64,000 bases of DNA, taken from contig CASDXO010000006.1 of NCBI GenBank assembly GCA_949285135.1, positions 62,001 through 126,000 of the forward strand. The letters are read 5' to 3'. Positions within the stretch are counted from its first letter, which is position 1, and each line of letters starts with the position of its first letter. Position numbers and translations under genes: made by a program. The notes below the pieces were generated by a model. The model did no database searches, was not told the DNA's origin, and saw nothing but the letters and a program-made list of their open reading frames with translations. The stretch comes from an uncultured Phascolarctobacterium sp. GTDB lineage: Bacteria > Bacillota > Negativicutes > Acidaminococcales > Acidaminococcaceae. Positions 49,932 through 58,216 of this stretch are shown here, piece by piece.

Positions 49932-50958
49932 AACCGATTACCTCCGTTTTCAAATCCTGACCATGCAGATAGGCCAGGGCGTTTTCGATGCCTTCTTTGC
50001 TGCCGGAAATCTCAATAACCAGCGTACCGAAGGGTACATCTTTTAAGTGGTCGATGTTGCCGTACAGAATGCTGACATCGACATCGAATTTTTTTACCAT
50101 GCCGGATACGATAGGTTCACCGGCAGAATTACCCAGGAAGGAAATGCGGGTAATCAGCTTGCTGCCGTTGTTGTACTGCTGGGAAAGATGCATATTCTTG
50201 AGCATGGCAGCAAAATTATCATTGGTTGCGCTTTTGGTAAATTCCCTGGTTGTGGGATGCTGCGGATTGGTGAAAACGTCAATCATGGGGCCTTCTTCGA
50301 TGATGACACCATTTTCGATAACTGCAACCCGGTCGCAGACGGCTTTGACAACTTCCATCTGGTGGGTAATCATAACAATGGTAAGATTCATCTTGCGGTT
50401 GATGTCTTTCAGCAGCTCCAGAATAGATTTTGTGGTTTGCGGATCAAGTGCGGAAGTTGCCTCGTCGCAGAGCAGTACTTTCGGATTGCTGGCCAGAGCA
50501 CGGGCGATACCGACGCGCTGTTTTTGTCCGCCGGAAAGCTGGCTGGGGTAATAATCTGCTCTTGATTCCAGCTGAACCAATTCCAGCAGGGGGCGCACTC
50601 TTTTGTCAATTTCATCTTTGCCAAGACCCTGGATTTCCAGAGGGAAAGCAATATTGTCGTACACGGTGCGGGAAGCAAGCAGATTAAAGTGCTGGAAGAT
50701 CATGCCGATGCTCTGGCGTGCTTTACGCAGTTGGGTATCATTCATGGCAGTAAGATCTGCACCGTCGACGATGACCTGGCCAGCAGTCGGTTTTTCCAGC
50801 ATGTTGATGCAGCGCACCAGCGTAGATTTACCTGCGCCGGATAAGCCGATAATGCCGAAGATTTCGCCTTCTTTGATATGCAGATTAGTTTGCTTGAGGG
50901 CATGAATATCGCCCGCTTTGCTGTAGTAGGTTTTTTCGATATTAAGCAGTTCTATCAT
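49921..50958 (-). CDS. metN: Methionine ABC transporter ATP-binding protein MetN
   Basis: The 345-residue ATPase has Walker A GLSGAGKST near residues 38-46, the Q-loop IGMIFQHFNLL, signature LSGGQKQRVGIARAL, Walker B LLCDEATSALDP and H-loop ITHQME. A C-terminal NIL domain (about residues 265-345) matches MetN that is inhibited by methionine. It is the first gene behind a SAM-I riboswitch. Confidence 0.95.
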   Translation of the reverse strand: MIELLNIEKTYYSKAGDIHALKQTNLHIKEGEIFGIIGLSGAGKSTLVRCINMLEKPTAGQVIVDGADLTAMNDTQLRKARQSIGMIFQHFNLLASRTVYDNIAFPLEIQGLGKDEIDKRVRPLLELVQLESRADYYPSQLSGGQKQRVGIARALASNPKVLLCDEATSALDPQTTKSILELLKDINRKMNLTIVMITHQMEVVKAVCDRVAVIENGVIIEEGPMIDVFTNPQHPTTREFTKSATNDNFAAMLKNMHLSQQYNNGSKLITRISFLGNSAGEPIVSGMVKKFDVDVSILYGNIDHLKDVPFGTLVIEISGSKEGIENALAYLHGQDLKTEVIGYES

Positions 50959-50987
50959 AAAAACAGCATCCTTTCTTGATTTACAGA

Positions 50988-51146
50988 ATAAAAAAACCCT
51001 TCACCAGTCAGTGAAGGGTACATGTCAGTATGTTCAAGCACTTCTTCATCTGCCGGATTACTCCGTTGGATTTGGCACCGTTCACAGAAAGTGTGGTTGC
51101 CGTAGCTTCATTGGGCCAGTCCCTCGGCTACTCTTGATGAATAACT
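50988..51146 (-). promoter_or_regulatory. SAM-I (S-box) riboswitch with terminator
   Basis: On the minus strand the S-box core is seen: ATCAAGAG near the P1/P2 junction, GAGGGACTGGCCC, ATGAAGC and GGCAACC, then GGTGCCAAATCC and a closing P1 (51136-51141 with 51045-51050). A 9-bp terminator stem (50996-51004 with 51011-51019) with a T run lies before metN. High SAM should stop transcription of metNIQ. Confidence 0.93.
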
Positions 51147-51163
51147 GTTAAGTTAATGAGTTA

Positions 51164-51192
51164 ATGATACAATGCTTTTCAAATATTGTCAA
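51164..51192 (-). promoter_or_regulatory. metNIQ promoter
   Basis: On the minus strand TTGACA (51192-51187) and TATCAT (51169-51164) are 17 bp apart, directly upstream of the riboswitch. Confidence 0.8.
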
Positions 51193-51214
51193 CAAAAATA
51201 TTGATTTAAATATT

Positions 51215-51249
51215 TTTATCTTGTCTTTCACAAGATAAAGTGATAAAGT
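51215..51249 (+). promoter_or_regulatory. yerC promoter with 10-bp inverted-repeat operator
   Basis: TTTATCTTGT (51215-51224) and ACAAGATAAA (51230-51239) form a perfect inverted repeat with a 5-nt centre. TTGTCT (51221-51226) and TAAAGT (51244-51249), 17 bp apart, form a promoter overlapping it. YerC is a TrpR-type regulator, so autorepression is plausible. Confidence 0.5.
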
Positions 51250-51287
51250 AATGATAATAAAATGTATTGGACTGAGGAGGTATAATC

Positions 51288-51587
51288 ATGTCGGATAAAT
51301 TAAGAGATGAACTTACAGACCAGCTGTTTACTGCCATTTTGAGCCTGAAAGATAAGGAACAGTGCTATCGCTTTTTTGAGGATATCTGTACTATCAGCGA
51401 GCTTAAAGCTCTGGCGCAGCGGCTGGAAGTCGCCAGAATGCTTGACGAAGGTTGTATCTACGAAACTATTGTGGAAAAAACTGGTGCCAGTACGGCTACT
51501 ATTTCACGGGTAAAACGCTGCCTTGTTTATGGTGCTGACGGTTATAATTCAGTGATGCCGCTTCTGCGCCGCGGCAGCAGGGACTGA
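51288..51587 (+). CDS. YerC/YecD-family TrpR-like regulator
   Basis: The 99-residue protein fits the TrpR-related YerC family: LFTAILSLKDKEQCYRFFEDICTISELKALAQRLEVARML near residues 13-52 and the DNA-binding YETIVEKTGASTATISRVKRCL. The family is small and acts as a repressor, with ligand mostly unknown. GAGGAGG precedes the ATG. hisC follows after 10 nt, so the regulator likely controls it with an operator upstream. Confidence 0.88.
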   Translation: MSDKLRDELTDQLFTAILSLKDKEQCYRFFEDICTISELKALAQRLEVARMLDEGCIYETIVEKTGASTATISRVKRCLVYGADGYNSVMPLLRRGSRD

Positions 51588-51597
51588 GGGTAATTAT

Positions 51598-52824
51598 ATG
51601 GATGAATTCAGTGTCCGCAGCAGTATAGAGAATTTAAACAGCTACACTGTGCAGCATGTGAATGCCAGGATTATTGCCGACACTAATGAGAGCAATTATC
51701 CTATGCCGGAAACAGTAAGAGAAAAGCTGTTAAAAATAACGGAAACATTTCCATTTCACCGTTACCCTCCCATACAGGCAGAAAATCTTGCTGCAACTAT
51801 AGCTCAAGAGCTTGATTTACCGGATGATAACGTAAGAATAGGCAATGGAGCCGGTGAGTTGCTGCAGAAAGCATGTTATGTTTTCGGCGGCAGTGGCAGA
51901 AAAATAGCGTTCCCGGTACCGTCATTTGATATGTATGCTACATATATACAGTTATCGGACAGTACGCCTGCACCGTACAGACTTAGCGATGACGGTTATC
52001 TTGATGCGGAGGCGGTTATCAGTTTCTGCCGTGCGGAACAGGTAGCTTTATTGATTATCTGCAATCCAAACAATCCTACGGGCAATTACAATCCGTTACC
52101 GCAGGTAGAAAAAATTATTGCGGCTGTAAACTGCCCGGTGGTAGTGGATGAAGCGTGTATGGAATTTGCCGGAGGCAGGGATGTGGACAGCCTTGATATG
52201 CGTCCGCTTAATAAAATCTGGCTGGTAGCGGGATCGGTGCTGACTATCAGCAATAAGTACAGTAATCTGCTGTGTGTACGTACTTTTTCCAAAGCTTATG
52301 GGCTGGCAGGACTGCGCTGCGGTTATGCTGTTGGCTGCAGCAGTATCATCAGGATTTTGGGAAAGACTCTGCTTCCCTATCAGGTTAATGCCTATACGCT
52401 TATGGCTGCAAAGACCGTATATGAAAACAAGTTGCTGTACAGAGATTTAATCAAAATGGTTGTGCGAGAACGTGAGCAGTTGGCAGATTTTCTGCAGCAG
52501 CAAGGTTTTGAGGTCTGGCCGTCGGCAGCAAATTTTGTCCTTTTCAGAGCTAATGGCAATATGGCAGCTGTACTTGCTGAAAGCTATGATGAAGTTTATG
52601 GCAGGAATGAGGCAATGTCTCCTTTAGAAAAAAGCGGACATTTTATTTATCGCTATCTTTTAAATAATGGCATACTGACGGCAGATCTGGCATCATGTCC
52701 GCAGCTTGCAGGGTGCATCAGGCTTACCGTGGTACTGCCGGAGGAAAATGATAACATCAGGCAGCAGCTGCAGCTTTTATGTACGGATATTATTTTACAT
52801 GGTACTAAAAAACGGGAGGAATAA
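51598..52824 (+). CDS. hisC: Histidinol-phosphate aminotransferase-like protein
   Basis: The 408-residue PLP enzyme is of the HisC group: the Lys is in CVRTFSKAYGLAGLRCGYA, the substrate-binding NPNNPTGNY and VVVDEACMEFAGG precede it, and RTFSK is intact. It is longer than usual (about 360). There is an extra segment of roughly 19 residues between FAGG and SVLT (after residue 200) and another near residues 325-345 (ESYDEVYGRNEAMSPLEKSG). It may still act on histidinol phosphate or on aromatic amino acids. It follows yerC closely. Confidence 0.85.
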   Translation: MDEFSVRSSIENLNSYTVQHVNARIIADTNESNYPMPETVREKLLKITETFPFHRYPPIQAENLAATIAQELDLPDDNVRIGNGAGELLQKACYVFGGSGRKIAFPVPSFDMYATYIQLSDSTPAPYRLSDDGYLDAEAVISFCRAEQVALLIICNPNNPTGNYNPLPQVEKIIAAVNCPVVVDEACMEFAGGRDVDSLDMRPLNKIWLVAGSVLTISNKYSNLLCVRTFSKAYGLAGLRCGYAVGCSSIIRILGKTLLPYQVNAYTLMAAKTVYENKLLYRDLIKMVVREREQLADFLQQQGFEVWPSAANFVLFRANGNMAAVLAESYDEVYGRNEAMSPLEKSGHFIYRYLLNNGILTADLASCPQLAGCIRLTVVLPEENDNIRQQLQLLCTDIILHGTKKREE

Positions 52825-52857
52825 ATTCCTTCCGTTTTTTTATGAAAAATTTTTAAA

Positions 52858-52920
52858 TTAGCTATTGCTAACTGAGTCGAAGTATGCTAATATTACATTG
52901 TAGTTAGTGAGTGCTAACTA
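52858..52920 (+). promoter_or_regulatory. Promoter and DtxR-like operator of the DUF3793-flavodoxin operon
   Basis: TTGCTA (52865-52870) and TAATAT (52888-52893) are 17 bp apart. A TTAGC-N4-GCTAA repeat (52858-52871) overlaps the -35, and TAGTTAG-N6-CTAACTA (52901-52920) covers the start site. The TTAG/CTAA halves resemble DtxR/IdeR iron boxes. A further half-site (GGTTAGC) lies near 52993. Confidence 0.5.
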
Positions 52921-53027
52921 ATGCGGAAATTTAACCCTTCTGTATTATATATAATTGACCTTGACTATCCCTTTGCATCTTCTGTTTTGCATTGGTTAGC
53001 ACAAACTATCGTAATATGGAGGTAAGT

Positions 53028-53603
53028 ATGGAATTGTTCGGCTTCAGAAAATTTGATGAATTGCTGGCATTTCATTGTTCGCCTGTACTGATGCGTGTTA
53101 AGCCGGCCAATATGATTGCTTTGCCGCAGGCTAATACGGAAACAATAATGGAGCTGATACAAGAGTACAATAAACAGTTTGCATCAGAAGGCATTATCTT
53201 TCGCAGATTATGCTGCTGCAGCAAAAGATGCCTGCTTCTGATATATAATGAGAAAGAACTGCGGTTGCTGCTGCAGGATAAAGGCTGCAGAGCATACCTG
53301 ACAGCTGCCGGATACAGCATTGGTAATTCACTGGAAGATGATTTGCTGACACTGGAGCAGCGCTTGCAGCAGGATTGTAATTTTCCCCATGAAATTGGGC
53401 TTTTTCTGGGGTATCCGTTAGAAGATGTGTTAGGATTTGTATTGAATAAAGGCAGTAACTGTAAATACAGTGGTTACTGGAAAGTATATGGAGATGTAGA
53501 GCAGGCAAGAAAGCTTTTTAATACATATGAAAAATGCAGAGATTTTGTCCTGCAAAGGCTGACGGAAGGTTTGCCGCTCTATAATGCAGTGACAATCGGT
53601 TAA
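53028..53603 (+). CDS. DUF3793 protein
   Basis: The 191-residue protein matches the DUF3793 pattern: ELLAFHCSPVLMRVKPANMIALP at the start, RLCCCSKRCLLLIYNEKELR with a Cys cluster, then PHEIGLFLGYPLEDVLGFV and the Lys/Cys segment NCKYSGYWKVYGD. Function is unknown. The start at 53028 follows GGAGG by 5 nt. A flavodoxin follows 10 nt later, a pairing often seen in iron-limitation contexts. The metal-type operator upstream supports that idea. Confidence 0.85.
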   Translation: MELFGFRKFDELLAFHCSPVLMRVKPANMIALPQANTETIMELIQEYNKQFASEGIIFRRLCCCSKRCLLLIYNEKELRLLLQDKGCRAYLTAAGYSIGNSLEDDLLTLEQRLQQDCNFPHEIGLFLGYPLEDVLGFVLNKGSNCKYSGYWKVYGDVEQARKLFNTYEKCRDFVLQRLTEGLPLYNAVTIG

Positions 53604-53613
53604 GGAGGTCATC

Positions 53614-54039
53614 ATGGAAAAAATACCTGTAATTTACTGGAGTGCCAGCGGTAATACGAAGCTGATGGCGGAAGCTGTGGCTGAAACAATTAATAACTGC
53701 GGCTGTGAAGCACTGCTCAAAGAAGTGGGTCAGATTACTGCTGCTGAAGCGGCGCAGTATCCGGCGCTGGCATTGGGATGCCCGGCTATGGGTGCAGAAG
53801 TACTGGAAGAGTATGAGTTTGAACCTTTCTTTACTGAACTGGAAAAGATGCTTGCCGGGAAAAAAGTTGTTTTGTTTGGCTCCTATGGTTGGGGCGGTTC
53901 CTATATGCAAGACTGGGAAGCAAGAGTGACGGCAGCTGGCGGCGAACTGGCTGCTCCGGGTGTACTGGCACTTAATGCTCCTGATCAGGCGGCGATTGAG
54001 GCCTGTGCTGAAATAGGTCATCTGATTGCCGGTAAATAA
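53614..54039 (+). CDS. Flavodoxin
   Basis: The 141-residue protein is a short-chain flavodoxin: IYWSASGNTKLMAEAVAE near residues 7-24 is the FMN phosphate loop (SGNT), the YPALALGCPAMGAE segment and the GSYGWGGSYM FMN-ring loop follow. It carries electrons in place of ferredoxin, especially when iron is short. AAGGAGG precedes the ATG. It shares a transcript with the DUF3793 gene. Confidence 0.93.
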   Translation: MEKIPVIYWSASGNTKLMAEAVAETINNCGCEALLKEVGQITAAEAAQYPALALGCPAMGAEVLEEYEFEPFFTELEKMLAGKKVVLFGSYGWGGSYMQDWEARVTAAGGELAAPGVLALNAPDQAAIEACAEIGHLIAGK

Positions 54040-54087
54040 TTTATTGAATGTTTGCTTAAAATTTTAGGCAAATTAATATTTTCTCCT

Positions 54088-54135
54088 CCAAAAAATAGAA
54101 GAGGTCTGCTGTGCAGGCCTCTTCTATTTTTGGCT
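54088..54135 (+). terminator. Long-hairpin terminator after flavodoxin
   Basis: A 21-bp stem with a one-base bulge and one G-T pair (54088-54109 with 54113-54133) and a 3-nt loop. It is longer than usual for a terminator and has A and T runs inside the stem. Confidence 0.75.
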
Positions 54136-54144
54136 GGTCTGTTA

Positions 54145-54173
54145 TTTACTAATAAAATATATTTTGCTATAAT
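54145..54173 (+). promoter_or_regulatory. Promoter of the MFS transporter
   Basis: TTTACT (54145-54150) and TATAAT (54168-54173) are 17 bp apart, with a leader of about 60 nt. Confidence 0.7.
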
Positions 54174-54238
54174 ATCTAACATATTTTTCTGTATCACTTT
54201 ATTTTAATATATAAAAATATGAAGAAAGAAGCATAACC

Positions 54239-55438
54239 GTGAAAAACTGGAAGATTATTTTAGCCATACTTACTACCAATGTTGTCTTTATGTCGGCAAG
54301 TTATACCATGCTGATACCATTTTTGCCCATGTATCTGATTAAAGAGCTGGGAGTTTCACAGGCCGATGTGAAGATGTGGTCAGGAGCTATTTTTTCCGTA
54401 ACCTTTTTGATTGGTGGTATTATGTCGCCTATCTGGGGCAGGATGGCTGATAAAAAGGGTAAAAAGCTGATGGCTATCCGTTCCGGACTGGGACTTGCCA
54501 TCGTCTATTTGCTGGGCGCAGTAGTAACTTCACCGGAGCAAATGTTCTGTGTACGTGTGCTGCATGGCTTTGCTGCCGGCTTATGGTCTGTATGCCTGGC
54601 CATTGCAACTTCCAGTGTGCCGCTTGATAAGCTTGGTGTAAGCCTCGGTATACTGCAGTCCGGACTGACAGTAGGAAATGTAGTAGGACCGTTGCTGGGC
54701 GGACTGCTGGCGTCTGTGTTCGGGATGCGTGCTTCATTTTATTTTGGCGGTATCATGCTGCTGATTATTACACTGGTATTCTATGTATATATTCCGGAAC
54801 CGCCTAAAGCACCGGGTGATGCCGGCAAACCGGAGGAAAGCAACAAAGAACTGCTTCAACAGCCGGCAGTTATGGAAACACTGCTGTATGCCGGTGTGGT
54901 GCAGATGGTAATACTGCTTATCCAGCCTATCCTGAGCCTGTATGTGGCTGAATTAAATCACAGCATGGATAATATTATCTTTATTTCTGGTCTGGTATTT
55001 TCTCTGGTGGGTGTAGCAAGTGCCATAACTGCCCCGTTTTGGGGACGTTTTGGACAGCGCAGAGGCTTTTATTACTCGCTGTGTATAGCTTCTGCTCTTT
55101 CCGGTATTGCCATGATTTGTACGGCGCTGCCGGAATCGCTGTGGAACTTTGCCATTGTTAATTTTACTGTAGGCATGTTTTTTGCCGGTATTAATCCTTC
55201 TATCAGCGCCATACTGACTAATAAAACCAAGCACAGTCAACGTGGGCGTATTTTTGGCTTTATGTTTTCTGCTCAGCAGATGGGCTCTATGGTTGGGCCG
55301 TTGGCAGGCGGTGCGCTGGCTACTTATTTTCCGCTGCAGACTGTCTTTTATGTGGGCGGTATATTCCTGCTGCTGATAAGTGCGACGGTATTTATCAGGC
55401 ATCGTAATGAAGGCAGGCAAGCGGCAGAGTCAGTGTAA
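54239..55438 (+). CDS. MFS drug-efflux-type transporter
   Basis: The 399-residue protein has twelve membrane segments. The MFS motif between helices 2 and 3 is seen in GRMADKKGKKLM near residues 76-87, and helix 5 carries the GNVVGPLLGGLLAS antiporter motif near residues 143-156. The FGMRASFYFGG turn supports the DHA1 (TetA/Bmr) family. Substrate cannot be told. It starts at GTG 54239. A GNAT gene follows after 33 nt. Confidence 0.9.
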   Translation: MKNWKIILAILTTNVVFMSASYTMLIPFLPMYLIKELGVSQADVKMWSGAIFSVTFLIGGIMSPIWGRMADKKGKKLMAIRSGLGLAIVYLLGAVVTSPEQMFCVRVLHGFAAGLWSVCLAIATSSVPLDKLGVSLGILQSGLTVGNVVGPLLGGLLASVFGMRASFYFGGIMLLIITLVFYVYIPEPPKAPGDAGKPEESNKELLQQPAVMETLLYAGVVQMVILLIQPILSLYVAELNHSMDNIIFISGLVFSLVGVASAITAPFWGRFGQRRGFYYSLCIASALSGIAMICTALPESLWNFAIVNFTVGMFFAGINPSISAILTNKTKHSQRGRIFGFMFSAQQMGSMVGPLAGGALATYFPLQTVFYVGGIFLLLISATVFIRHRNEGRQAAESV

Positions 55439-55471
55439 AGGCGAAGTTAGATTTATGGGAAAGGGGTACTG

Positions 55472-56011
55472 ATGATGGAAAGTAATGCTGCTGTAATACT
55501 GGAAAAGGCAAAGCCGGAAGAGTTTTCTTTATTTACAATAAAATTACAGGAAGCATTTTCCCTTGCCGTCAGAGAAAAGCTGGGGATAAGTGAGCCTGTA
55601 CCCGACGAGAGCGATGTAAAAGCATCGCTTTACGCTGCGGATGCTGAAGTATATCATCTGGCATATAATGGGCAGCGCGTAGGCGGAGTAGTACTGAAAA
55701 TAAATCAGGATACTCATCATAATGCCTTGGATTTGTTTTTTATCTCACCGGAGTATCACAGCCTTGGATTGGGTTTGGCTGCCTGGAGAGCTATTGAACA
55801 TAAATATCCGGAAACTGTGGTCTGGGAAACCGTAACACCTTATTTTGAAGAACGCAATATTCATTTCTATGTGAATAAGTGCGGTTTTCACATAGTGGAA
55901 TTTTTTAACAGGCATCATCCTGATAACAGGATGCTTCAACAAAAAGATGCTGAGAATGAAAATATACCGGGCATGGATGCATATTTTCGTTTTCAGAAAA
56001 TTATGCGCTGA
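55472..56011 (+). CDS. GNAT-family N-acetyltransferase
   Basis: The 179-residue protein shows GNAT features: ISPEYHSLGLGLAAWRAIEHKYP near residues 90-112 (acetyl-CoA binding turn) and VWETVTPYFEERNIHFYVNKCGFHIVEFF as the closing strand-helix pair. The substrate is unknown. AAGGGG lies 5-8 nt before two adjacent ATGs at 55472 and 55475. It may be cotranscribed with the MFS transporter, but this does not by itself indicate resistance. Confidence 0.88.
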   Translation: MMESNAAVILEKAKPEEFSLFTIKLQEAFSLAVREKLGISEPVPDESDVKASLYAADAEVYHLAYNGQRVGGVVLKINQDTHHNALDLFFISPEYHSLGLGLAAWRAIEHKYPETVVWETVTPYFEERNIHFYVNKCGFHIVEFFNRHHPDNRMLQQKDAENENIPGMDAYFRFQKIMR

Positions 56012-56102
56012 ACGTTCTGCAAAGGAAATAATGCTTTTAAAAATATATCGTGCACGAAAGAGCCGGTAACTGCAAAAATGTGGTTATCGGTTTTTATATG
56101 AA

Positions 56103-56140
56103 AAAACAGCTATACCAGTTATGGTATAGCTGTTTTGCTT
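56103..56140. terminator. Bidirectional terminator
   Basis: A 15-bp perfect stem (56103-56117 with 56122-56136) with A and T runs separates convergent genes. Confidence 0.88.
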
Positions 56141-56163
56141 TTTTGTCAGGTTAAGTATATAAG

Positions 56164-56787
56164 TTATAATTTTTTGTCAGAAGGATTGTGCTGCTTGGCA
56201 GCGTCTTGTTTGTCAGCAGCATCCGGTTCAGCCATGTCTTGCTTCGCTGCTTTTACCGCCGGTTTCGGTGCGGCAGCTTGTATGTCTGTGTTTGGCTCAG
56301 CAGGTGTGCCTGCAGACTGCTGCTTCGAGTCCTGTGTTACAGTTGCAGTTTCAGTCTGCTTTTTAGATTTGTCAGTCTCTGCTTTTGCCGCTTCCTGTTT
56401 TTGAATAAATTCGTCTACGAACAGCACAAGCTTTTCAGGACCGGAACCGGGGATGACAGAAATAGTCTTGGTAACATTATTGTTCCAGACAGTTTCGCCT
56501 TTTTTGCTGTAGCCGCTTTCTTCTAATTTGGTAAGCTGAAGCCTGTCGGCAGAGAGCAGGTATTTTATTTTGATTTCCGTAATGTCATATTTGGGATTGC
56601 TGAGTACGACTTTGGCCCAGAACAGAACAGTTTTATTATCATGGACTTTCAGTGTCTTACTGTCGATATACCAGGAGGTCTCATTGGAAACATCAGTGCC
56701 TGCCAGTAGCCAGCGTTCATCGTTAGCAGCGAAAGCAGTGTTGCAGACAAGCAGCAGAATCAGCAGAAGACTGAGAAGAATTTTCAT
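56164..56787 (-). CDS. Secreted protein with charged low-complexity tail
   Basis: The 207-residue product begins with a signal peptide (MKILLSLLLILLLVCNTAFA). The next domain (about residues 21-125) includes WLLAGTDVSNETSWYIDSKTLKV and AKVVLSNPKYDITEIKIKYLL, a beta-rich pattern seen in many Negativicute surface-adaptin-like proteins. The tail (about 130-207) is Lys/Ala/Gln/Asp-rich and repetitive. Function is not recognised. The ATG at 56787 is used; a TTG at 56811 is in frame but has no better site. Confidence 0.7.
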   Translation of the reverse strand: MKILLSLLLILLLVCNTAFAANDERWLLAGTDVSNETSWYIDSKTLKVHDNKTVLFWAKVVLSNPKYDITEIKIKYLLSADRLQLTKLEESGYSKKGETVWNNNVTKTISVIPGSGPEKLVLFVDEFIQKQEAAKAETDKSKKQTETATVTQDSKQQSAGTPAEPNTDIQAAAPKPAVKAAKQDMAEPDAADKQDAAKQHNPSDKKL

Positions 56788-57059
56788 GGATATGTTTTCA
56801 CCTTTGCTCAAATAGTATTTTGTTTTATTCTGCCTATAAGTATAAAAGGCGCATGTTGCAGTGTCAAGCAGAGCAAGTGCCGAAAAAGAAGCAGCAGGCA
56901 GTGTTCACCGTTTGGACATGCTTTCTTCACAGATGTGGCGACAGTATACAGGTAAAACTGCTTTCTGCAAGAATGCCTTTAAAAGCAGGGAGGGGATGAT
57001 GAACTATTTTATATTCGTGGAAAGCACGCAGTACGGAAGGAAGATGCTTTAGTGGTACA

Positions 57060-58202
57060 TTGGAGGCTGCTTCGAGAAAAGAAGCAGCTGCAATGGTACG
57101 TGGCAGGTATGGCTATGTGGTAAAAATCCGGCTATGCAGCAAAACGTGGAAGCTGACAGACTTTTGGCACAGCAAAAGCTTTACGGATAAGCAGCGTATT
57201 ATTTTTTTCAGACAGCTGGCGGTAATTTTAAATAGCGGGATTCCTTTGCTGCAGGGGATAGAATTATTACAACGCCGACTGGATAAAGACCTTGCTCAGG
57301 TATGTGGGAGATTACAGGAAAGGTTGCGCGCAGGCAGCACGTTACATAATAGCATGATGCAGGACAGAGAGTTTTTTCCAGCACTGGCAATAACCCTTGC
57401 AGCTGCCGGCGAAAGCAGCGGTGAGCTGCAGCGGGTTATGGAAGCAGCTGCAGATTATTATGCGCGGCAGTATGAATTAAAATGTTTTCTGTATAAAGCC
57501 GCAGCTTACCCTGTCTTCCTGCTGGCAGCAACAGGAGTCGTATCTTTGTTTTTTCTGTTATATGTTCTGCCGCAGATGGCCGCAGTCTATGTTTCCATGA
57601 GGGCGGAGCCGGATGCTTTTTTACAAAGTGTATTATGGCTCAATAGTTTTTTATCGGCCTATAGCCTGATAGTGACAGGGTCTTTGCTGGGTATTGCAGT
57701 TACGTTTAAAAGCAGATGGCACATAATCAAAAAAAGCATGCTGAGATTGCCTGGAGTGAAAAATATCTTTGAACTGGTAGTGGAGATACGTTTTTGTAAA
57801 CTTCTGGCACTGCTGTTAAACAGCGGGCTGAATATCACAGTGGCAGTGGAGGAAGCGGGCAGAGTATTCACTGATGATTGGCGGCTGATGCAGCTGTATC
57901 TGTTTAAACAAAGTTTGATTCGCGGAATAGATATAGGTACTGCAGCACAGCGTTACACAGGTATCTTTTCACCGCTTACAGCAGAATTTGTTGCTGTAGG
58001 TACCGCTACAGGCTGCCTGCCGCAGATGCTGACAGAGGCTGCCGTGATTTTGGAGCAGGATTTGCAGGGACGGCTGGAACGGTTCAGAGAGCTTTTTGCA
58101 CCGATGCTGCTGCTTGTAGCAGCACTTTTTACCGCATTGGTGGTATGTTCCGTTATGGGGCCGTTGTTTGATTTATTTACAGCGTTACCGGAATATGATT
58201 GA
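57060..58202 (+). CDS. GspF/PilC-like inner-membrane platform protein with 5' frameshift
   Basis: The protein matches GspF/PilC: two T2SSF repeats (LAVILNSGIPLLQGIELL near residues 51-68 and CKLLALLLNSGLNITVAVEEA near 247-267) and three membrane helices. The listed frame begins at a TTG with no ribosome site. A strong GGAGGGG followed by ATG at 56999 starts a frame that stops at 57052, while the GspF N-terminus (YSWKARSTEGR, then SGTLEAASRKEA) lies in the next frame from 57012. Removing one base near 57011 joins ATG-NYF to this frame. So it is either a real 1-nt frameshift or a sequence error. It leads the pseudopilin cluster. Confidence 0.85.
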   Translation: MEAASRKEAAAMVRGRYGYVVKIRLCSKTWKLTDFWHSKSFTDKQRIIFFRQLAVILNSGIPLLQGIELLQRRLDKDLAQVCGRLQERLRAGSTLHNSMMQDREFFPALAITLAAAGESSGELQRVMEAAADYYARQYELKCFLYKAAAYPVFLLAATGVVSLFFLLYVLPQMAAVYVSMRAEPDAFLQSVLWLNSFLSAYSLIVTGSLLGIAVTFKSRWHIIKKSMLRLPGVKNIFELVVEIRFCKLLALLLNSGLNITVAVEEAGRVFTDDWRLMQLYLFKQSLIRGIDIGTAAQRYTGIFSPLTAEFVAVGTATGCLPQMLTEAAVILEQDLQGRLERFRELFAPMLLLVAALFTALVVCSVMGPLFDLFTALPEYD

Positions 58203-58216
58203 TGGGAGATGAAAAG

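Noticed and set aside
56861-57052. 63-codon frame before the GspF-like gene, considered as the end of a GspE ATPase
   Set aside because: No ATPase C-terminal motif is present; its last codons are the out-of-frame start of the GspF gene.
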